From an uncultured Acidaminococcus sp. (lineage in GTDB: Bacteria; Bacillota; Negativicutes; Acidaminococcales; Acidaminococcaceae), in assembly GCA_900770265.1 (NCBI GenBank), contig CAAGJR010000072.1:1-9993 (forward strand): a stretch of DNA of 9,993 bases, written 5' to 3'. How positions within the stretch are numbered: the first letter of the stretch is position 1; every line of letters starts with the position of its first letter. Positions 6,437 through 9,993 of the stretch are shown here, piece by piece. The notes beneath the pieces were generated by a model that was not told the origin of the DNA, searched no databases, and worked only from the letters and a program-made list of their open reading frames with translations. The translations under genes were made by a program, and so were the position numbers.

Positions 6437-6748
6437 ATGTACGCTATTATCCGTACAGGTGGCAAACAGTACCGCGTCAGCGAAGGCGATGTACTGAACG
6501 TTGAAAAACTGAACGTTGAAGAAGGCCAGGAAGTCGTTTTCGATGATGTCCTGACTGTAGTCAACGATGGCGATGTGAAAGTAGGGACTCCTACCGTTGC
6601 AGGCGCTAAAGTAACCGCCAAGGTTGCAAAACAGGGCAAAGCCGATAAGATCTTTGTTTTCAAATACAGAGCAAAATCCAACTATCGGAAACGCCAGGGT
6701 CATCGTCAACCCTTCACCCAGGTTGAAATCACTTCTATCGAAGCCTAA
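6437..6748 (+). CDS. rplU: 50S ribosomal protein L21
   Basis: A 103-residue 23S rRNA-binding protein of the large subunit, exactly the usual family length. It begins MYAIIRTGGKQYRVSEGD and carries the C-terminal signature FKYRAKSNYRKRQGHRQPFT, with basic residues that contact rRNA. The ATG at 6437 is preferred over an in-frame TTG at 6416 because GGGAGGTG lies just upstream and the known family starts at this Met-Tyr-Ala. First gene of a three-gene ribosomal operon; prp begins three bases after its stop. Regulation is probably through the leader at 6340-6436. Confidence 0.97.
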   Translation: MYAIIRTGGKQYRVSEGDVLNVEKLNVEEGQEVVFDDVLTVVNDGDVKVGTPTVAGAKVTAKVAKQGKADKIFVFKYRAKSNYRKRQGHRQPFTQVEITSIEA

Positions 6749-6751
6749 GCC

Positions 6752-7081
6752 ATGATCCAGGTAGATATCTACTACAACCGTCGTGGCAGAATCAGACGAT
6801 ACACCGTGGCAGGGCATGCGGAGTTCAATCCGGAAGGGTTCGACGAAGTGTGCTACGCCGTATCGCTGGATACCCAGGTGGCCGCCAATGGCCTGAATGA
6901 AGTGCTCCACCGCAGGGTGGACTACTCCATCGACCAGGAAGCCGGCACTTTGGGAGTCTGTCTGGTGGATGAGCCCGATGCGAAGACGGACGCCATCCTG
7001 CAGACCATGGTCTGCGGTCTCCGTCATCTGCAGAAGACCTATTCGCCCGACTATCTCGTCATCAAAGAGCACAGGAGGTGA
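6752..7081 (+). CDS. prp: ribosomal-processing cysteine protease Prp
   Basis: A 109-residue cysteine protease of the YsxB/Prp family, which in Firmicutes removes a short N-terminal extension from L27 so that it can enter the ribosome. The catalytic His-Cys pair is H22 in AGHAEF and C34 in GFDEVCYAVS, the same residue numbers as I recall for Staphylococcus aureus Prp. Length is normal and its place between rplU and rpmA is the family's standard context. It has no clear Shine-Dalgarno and starts three bases after rplU, so translation is likely coupled. Its stop codon overlaps the rpmA ribosome binding region. The odd cleavage sequence of the neighbouring L27 (residues 8-10) makes its substrate pocket worth comparing. 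Confidence 0.92.
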   Translation: MIQVDIYYNRRGRIRRYTVAGHAEFNPEGFDEVCYAVSLDTQVAANGLNEVLHRRVDYSIDQEAGTLGVCLVDEPDAKTDAILQTMVCGLRHLQKTYSPDYLVIKEHRR

Positions 7082-7086
7082 ACATC

Positions 7087-7377
7087 GTGTTCGAATTAAT
7101 CCTTCAATTACACGCCCATCATAAAGGGGGCGGCTCCACTTCCAACGGCCGTGACTCCAATGCACAACGCATGGGCACGAAAGCACACAATGGTCAGCTG
7201 GTAACGGCTGGTTCCATCATTGTCCGTCAACGGGGCACCCGTTTCCACATGGGCCAGAACGTTGGCATGGGTAAAGACTACACCATCTACGCTAAAGTAG
7301 CCGGCAAGGTTGCTTTTGAAAGATGGGGTAAAGATCGCCGTAAGATCAGCGTTTACCCGGTTGAAGCTGAAGCTTAA
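7087..7377 (+). CDS. rpmA: 50S ribosomal protein L27 with Prp-cleavable N-terminal extension
   Basis: A 96-residue precursor of L27, whose mature N-terminus reaches the peptidyl-transferase centre. The core shows HHKGGGSTSNGRDSNAQRMG and GSIIVRQRGTRFHMGQNVGM, typical of L27. I start at GTG 7087, since AGGAGG at 7073-7078 is eight bases upstream; a GTG at 7078 would lie on the Shine-Dalgarno itself. This start gives MFELILQLHAHHKGGG, which aligns position for position with S. aureus MLKLNLQFFA. The expected cut is between residues 9 and 10, leaving Ala10 as the mature N-terminus. Residues 8-9 are Leu-His instead of Phe-Phe. Last gene of the operon; a terminator follows after 5 bases. Confidence 0.96.
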   Translation: MFELILQLHAHHKGGGSTSNGRDSNAQRMGTKAHNGQLVTAGSIIVRQRGTRFHMGQNVGMGKDYTIYAKVAGKVAFERWGKDRRKISVYPVEAEA

Positions 7378-7382
7378 TCACG

Positions 7383-7412
7383 AAAGAGTGTCGCAGCCGC
7401 GGCACTCTTTTT
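7383..7412 (+). terminator. rho-independent terminator of the rplU-prp-rpmA operon
   Basis: AAAGAGTGTCGC (7383-7394) pairs with GCGGCACTCTTT (7399-7410), a 12-bp stem with one T-G wobble and loop AGCC, followed by TT. Its AAAGAGTG/CACTCTTT stem matches the one at 2464-2498. Confidence 0.9.
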
Positions 7413-7438
7413 CTATAGCAGAGCGAGGAGGAGCCACC

Positions 7439-7843
7439 ATGGAAGAAACCCTGCGGGAAGAGGTGCGCCAGTATCTGGGCGAAGGGCTCCGGAGCCTGGA
7501 GACGGAAGACATGGCCGATCTGGAAGGCAACCTGCTGCGCACCCGGCTGGCGGAACGGGATGAGGAAGCGGCGAAAACGCGCTGCAACCCGGATGAACTG
7601 CAGCAGCTGGAAGCTACCCTTCAAGCCCTGGAGGAGACCCCGAAACTGGCAGCCAACGCCCGGGACTCCCTGCTGGACCTGGAAGGGGTCCGCTGTTATC
7701 CCTGCGGCCGGTTCCTGATCTTCTACCGGTACAATTCCAATTTCAATGTCATCACCCTGATCCGGCTGGCCCTGGACCATCCGGAATGGGACCCGCTGAT
7801 CCGGGACGGAAAACCTTTCCATGAAAATAGCAAGCATTTTTGA
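7439..7843 (+). CDS. hypothetical protein with ParE/RelE-toxin-like C-terminal region
   Basis: A 134-residue protein I cannot name. Residues 1-66 are strongly acidic and helical (MEETLREEVRQYLGEGL; ADLEGNLLRTRLAERDEEAA; DELQQLEATLQALEE). Residues 68-122 read KLAANARDSLLDLEG, VRCYPCGRFLIFYRYNSNFN, VITLIRLALDHPEWDPL. The GVR-x4-GRFLIFYR and IRLALDHPEWD pattern resembles the last two strands and helix of ParE/RelE toxins, which inhibit gyrase or cleave mRNA, although the usual RVLHGARD form is altered. No antitoxin ORF is adjacent. The start is set by AGGAGGAG at 7426-7433; the frame stays open upstream into rpmA but without another good ribosome site. It has no clear promoter of its own and may be read through from rpmA. 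An orphan or repurposed toxin fold is possible, not shown. Confidence 0.75.
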   Translation: MEETLREEVRQYLGEGLRSLETEDMADLEGNLLRTRLAERDEEAAKTRCNPDELQQLEATLQALEETPKLAANARDSLLDLEGVRCYPCGRFLIFYRYNSNFNVITLIRLALDHPEWDPLIRDGKPFHENSKHF

Positions 7844-7847
7844 TAAA

Positions 7848-7869
7848 GTTCATAAATAGTTCACAAATA
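7848..7869. repeat. two tandem 11-bp A+T-rich repeats upstream of the rpoB promoter
   Basis: GTTCATAAATA (7848-7858) and GTTCACAAATA (7859-7869) are adjacent and differ at one base. They end four bases before the -35 hexamer, the usual place of an UP element. The second copy also forms the left half of a palindrome over the -35. Confidence 0.8.
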
Positions 7870-7878
7870 TTCTTGAAC
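7859..7878. promoter_or_regulatory. candidate operator palindrome over the rpoB leader -35
   Basis: GTTCACAAATATTCTTGAAC is symmetric at 16 of 20 positions (GTTCA, central AATATT, TGAAC). Its right end is the -35 hexamer TTGAAC (7873-7878), so a bound dimer would block or contact RNA polymerase. The regulator is unknown. Confidence 0.4.
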
Positions 7879-7902
7879 AATTCCCTTGCAATATGGTATA
7901 AT
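7873..7902 (+). promoter_or_regulatory. extended -10 promoter of the rpoB leader
   Basis: TTGAAC (7873-7878) and a perfect TATAAT (7897-7902) are spaced 18 bases, with TG at 7894-7895 making an extended -10. It is the strongest promoter-like site between rpmA and rpoB. Transcription should start near 7908-7911, about 225 bases ahead of the rpoB start codon. Confidence 0.8.
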
Positions 7903-8001
7903 TATCGTCCATGAAGTTTGTTACAAGCAGGATATATAGGTTTCGCGAGTGCTCAGTGGTTGGACATCGCGTTCCCGCTCAAGTGAGGAGAGGAGCACGA
8001 A

Positions 8002-8037
8002 ATGCTGACTGAGAGACATTGCAAGATACAAGGCTGA
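8002..8037 (+). CDS. putative 11-residue leader peptide of rpoB
   Basis: The ORF MLTERHCKIQG starts at ATG 8002 behind AGGAG (7991-7995) with a six-base spacer, and a second AGGAG lies at 7986-7990. This is as good a ribosome site as those of the real genes here. Its codons for Ile9-Gln10-Gly11 contain ACAAGGC (8028-8034), the 5' arm of the terminator, and its TGA (8035-8037) is on the loop side. A ribosome at the last codons or stop would cover that arm and prevent the hairpin. The layout is that of a translation-coupled attenuator peptide; expression is inferred only from the sequence. Confidence 0.45.
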   Translation: MLTERHCKIQG

Positions 8038-8072
8038 TCAATCGAAGTTGCGATGACTGCCTTGTTTTTTTT
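8028..8072 (+). terminator. intrinsic terminator/attenuator in the rpoB leader
   Basis: ACAAGGC (8028-8034) and GCCTTGT (8059-8065) form the base of the hairpin. ATCG/CGAT (8041-8044 with 8051-8054) forms an inner stem, and eight T residues follow (8065-8072). It lies 62 bases before the rpoB start, with no good second promoter between, so rpoB expression should depend on read-through. Confidence 0.75.
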
Positions 8073-8134
8073 GTGTGATAGATTCTTAGTACTTTCTTCG
8101 AACACCTGCCTAGAGAAAAGGAGTGAGAGACCAC

Positions 8135-9993
8135 ATGTTTAAGCCGGTTCATAATGGCGACCGCATCCGGTACAGTTATGCACGGATCAAAGAAGTCCTG
8201 AAAATGCCTCATTTGATCGACCTGCAGAGAAAATCTTATGAGTGGTTCATAAGAGAGGGCCTGCACGATGTATTCAAGGACGTTTCCCCGATCAAGGATT
8301 TCACTGACAACCTGGAACTGAGTTTTGAAAACTTCACCATTGGGGATCCCAAATATGATATCGAGACCTGCAAAGAGAAGGACGCCACGTATGCAGCTCC
8401 TTTGAATGTGGACGTGCGCCTGCTGTACAAGGATACGGGCGAAATCAAGGAATCCACCGTGTTCATGGGTGACTTCCCTCTGATGACCGATACCGGTACC
8501 TTCGTGATCAACGGGGCTGAACGTGTCATCGTCAGCCAGCTGGTCCGTTCTCCTGGCGTGTACTATTCCAAAGACATGGATCCCATGGGCAAGTTCCTGT
8601 ACGGGACCACGGTCATCCCCAACCGGGGCGCCTGGATCGAATACGAAACCGACCTGAACGACATCATCTACGCCCGTGTGGACCGGACCCGGAAACTGCC
8701 GGCTACGGCTCTGCTGCGTGTGATGGGCCTGCCCACCAACGATGATATCATCAAGACGTTCGGTGAACATCCCTTCCTGACCGCCACCCTGGCCAAGGAT
8801 ACCACGAAGAACGAAGACGACGCCCTGCTGGAAATCTACCGGAAACTGCGTCCGGGCGAACCGGCCAACCTGGAAAACGCCGCCCAGCTCATCAAGAACA
8901 TCTTCTCTGACAACCGCCGGTATGACCTGGCCAATGTAGGCCGCTACAAGGTCAACAAGAAACTGGGCTGGCGCCATCGCCTGCTGGGCAAGGAACTGAC
9001 TTCCCCCATCGCCTTCGAGAATCCCGACGGCACCCAGGGCGAAGTGGTACTGCCGGCTGGCACCATCATCGGTGACGAAGAGATCGACAAGCTGGAACAG
9101 AGCGGCATCTACAGCGAACCCGGCTATGCGGATGTCTGGGTGAAATACCAGGAACATCCGGAACACATCATCGTCACGAAAGACATCGATGCGTCCGTCC
9201 GGGTCATCACTCCGGCTGACGTGATCGCTTCCTTCGCCTATCTGCTGAACGTGATCGACGGCATGGAAGGCAAGGACGATATCGACCATCTGGGCAACCG
9301 TCGTGTCCGCTGCGTAGGCGAACTGCTGCAGAACCAGTTCCGTATCGGCCTGTCCCGTATGGAACGGGTGATCCGGGAACGGATGACCCTGCAGGATGCC
9401 GACGTGATCACCCCGCAGGCTCTGATCAACATCCGGCCGGTGGTGGCTGCCGTGAAGGAATTCTTCGGCAGCAGCCAGCTGTCCCAGTTCATGGACCAGA
9501 ACAACCCGCTGGCTGAACTGACCCACAAGCGGCGTCTGTCCGCCCTGGGGCCCGGCGGTCTGTCCCGTGAACGTGCCGGCTACGAAGTCCGCGACGTGCA
9601 CGTATCCCACTACGGCCGTATGTGTCCTATTGAAACCCCTGAAGGCCCGAACATCGGTCTGATCGGGTCCCTGGCCGCCTATGGTGTGGTGAACCGCTAC
9701 GGCTTCATCGAAACCCCGTACCGCCGGGTGGACAAGAAGACCGGCAAGGTCACCAACGACATCGTCTACATGACGGCCGACGAAGAAGATAACTACATCG
9801 TGGCACAGGCCAACGAACCGCTGAACGATGACGGTACGTTCGTGAACAGCCACGTTACCTGCCGGGAACGGAACGACGTATTGTCCATTCCTCCTTCCCG
9901 TGTAGATTTCATGGACGTTTCCCCGAAACAGGTTATGTCCATTGCAGCAGCCCTGATTCCTTTCCTGGAAAACGATGACGCCAACCGGGCTCT
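8135..9993 (+). CDS. rpoB: DNA-directed RNA polymerase beta subunit, N-terminal 619 codons (3' end outside window)
   Basis: The beginning of the catalytic beta subunit of RNA polymerase. The frame is open from ATG 8135 to the window edge without interruption. It reads MFKPVHNGDRIRYSYARIKE, then LIDLQRKSYEWF, GTFVINGAERVIVSQLVRSP and the rifampicin-pocket block GSSQLSQFMDQNNPLAELTH from residue 445, followed by KRRLSALGPGGLSRERAGYE and PIETPEGPNIGLI. The equivalents of E. coli D516, H526 and S531 are D454, H464 and S469, all wild type, so no common resistance change is visible. AAGGAG (8117-8122) precedes the ATG by 12 bases. The gene is about half present: protrusion, lobe and fork regions are covered. 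Unusually, rplJ-rplL is not directly upstream. Expression probably depends on the promoter and attenuator at 7873-8072. Confidence 0.98.
   Translation, partial: MFKPVHNGDRIRYSYARIKEVLKMPHLIDLQRKSYEWFIREGLHDVFKDVSPIKDFTDNLELSFENFTIGDPKYDIETCKEKDATYAAPLNVDVRLLYKDTGEIKESTVFMGDFPLMTDTGTFVINGAERVIVSQLVRSPGVYYSKDMDPMGKFLYGTTVIPNRGAWIEYETDLNDIIYARVDRTRKLPATALLRVMGLPTNDDIIKTFGEHPFLTATLAKDTTKNEDDALLEIYRKLRPGEPANLENAAQLIKNIFSDNRRYDLANVGRYKVNKKLGWRHRLLGKELTSPIAFENPDGTQGEVVLPAGTIIGDEEIDKLEQSGIYSEPGYADVWVKYQEHPEHIIVTKDIDASVRVITPADVIASFAYLLNVIDGMEGKDDIDHLGNRRVRCVGELLQNQFRIGLSRMERVIRERMTLQDADVITPQALINIRPVVAAVKEFFGSSQLSQFMDQNNPLAELTHKRRLSALGPGGLSRERAGYEVRDVHVSHYGRMCPIETPEGPNIGLIGSLAAYGVVNRYGFIETPYRRVDKKTGKVTNDIVYMTADEEDNYIVAQANEPLNDDGTFVNSHVTCRERNDVLSIPPSRVDFMDVSPKQVMSIAAALIPFLENDDANRA

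Larger units (their letters stand above)
7909..8072 (+). ncRNA. structured rpoB leader RNA or short terminated transcript
   Basis: A segment of about 164 bases between a strong promoter and a strong terminator, with several possible helices. ACAAGCAG (7923-7930) can pair with CTGCCTTGT (8057-8065) with one bulge. CGCGA (7944-7948) pairs with TCGCG (7967-7971). GTGCTC (7949-7954) pairs with GAGCAC (7993-7998), while the overlapping CTCAGT (7952-7957) pairs with ACTGAG (8008-8013). Some of these exclude one another, which is typical of a switching leader. It does not match a riboswitch, 6S or SRP RNA that I know. It could also act as a free-standing small RNA when the terminator works. Confidence 0.55.

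Noticed and set aside
7310..7438. Upstream extension of the ParE-like protein frame into rpmA
   Set aside because: The frame is open but overlaps the end of L27 and runs through the terminator hairpin; the strong AGGAGGAG fixes the start at 7439.
7911..8012. A 33-codon basic ORF beginning at the 5' end of the rpoB leader
   Set aside because: It has no Shine-Dalgarno and would have to be leaderless; its frame conflicts with the better-supported 11-codon ORF, and arginine-rich coding is common by chance. Kept only as a possibility.
8004..8040. TPP-riboswitch-like words (CTGAGAG, GCTGATC) in the rpoB leader
   Set aside because: The order and spacing do not fit the THI box and the conserved downstream core is missing; rpoB is also not a thiamine gene.
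7979..9853. A 624-codon open frame on the minus strand opposite rpoB
   Set aside because: It is fully antisense to unmistakable RpoB sequence, rich in His/Gln/Asp/Val as expected from reading a biased gene backwards, and shows no domain motif. Codon bias of rpoB explains its length.

Overview
The window looks like chromosomal core sequence from a diderm Firmicute of the Negativicutes type. An Acidaminococcus-like genome is my best guess, from gene content and the moderately high GC codon use, not from any search. Supporting signs are LL-diaminopimelate aminotransferase, Prp protease encoded between L21 and L27, an L21 mRNA leader, strong AGGAGG-type ribosome binding sites, and many rho-independent terminators with AAAGAGTG/CACTCTTT stems.

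Layout: (1) 1-934, plus strand: the 3' end of dapL, then a small secreted protein ending at a strong terminator. (2) 950-2460: a stand-alone AAA ATPase/DUF4143 gene, with a 19-bp imperfect palindrome at its promoter and a cluster of three hairpins plus a 7-bp tandem repeat behind it. (3) 2464-6250, minus strand: a complete polyamine ABC transporter operon, potA-potB-potC-potD, read from an extended -10 promoter near 6250 and closed by a bidirectional terminator shared with the convergent ATPase gene. (4) 6300-7412, plus strand: a divergent promoter, an L21-type mRNA leader, then rplU-prp-rpmA and a terminator. (5) 7439-7843: an orphan protein with a ParE/RelE-like C-terminal half. (6) 7848-8134: an elaborate 290-nt region in front of rpoB. 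(7) 8135 to the window end: the first 619 codons of rpoB, cut by the window edge.

Functional links: PotA (ATPase), PotB and PotC (permeases) and PotD (lipoprotein receptor) form one importer. Prp is expected to cut the N-terminal extension from the L27 made by the next gene, and that extension has an unusual residue at the predicted cut site.

The most interesting region precedes rpoB. A strong extended -10 promoter with a palindrome over its -35 drives a leader. The leader contains an 11-codon ORF (MLTERHCKIQG) with a good Shine-Dalgarno; its last codons form the 5' arm of a rho-independent terminator and its stop codon lies in the loop side. A 5' segment of the leader can pair with the terminator's 3' arm, and another can mask the leader-peptide Shine-Dalgarno. 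This has the layout of a translation-coupled attenuator for RNA polymerase beta subunit. It also sits in an unusual place, because rpoB here is not directly behind rplJ-rplL, and obg does not follow rpmA.
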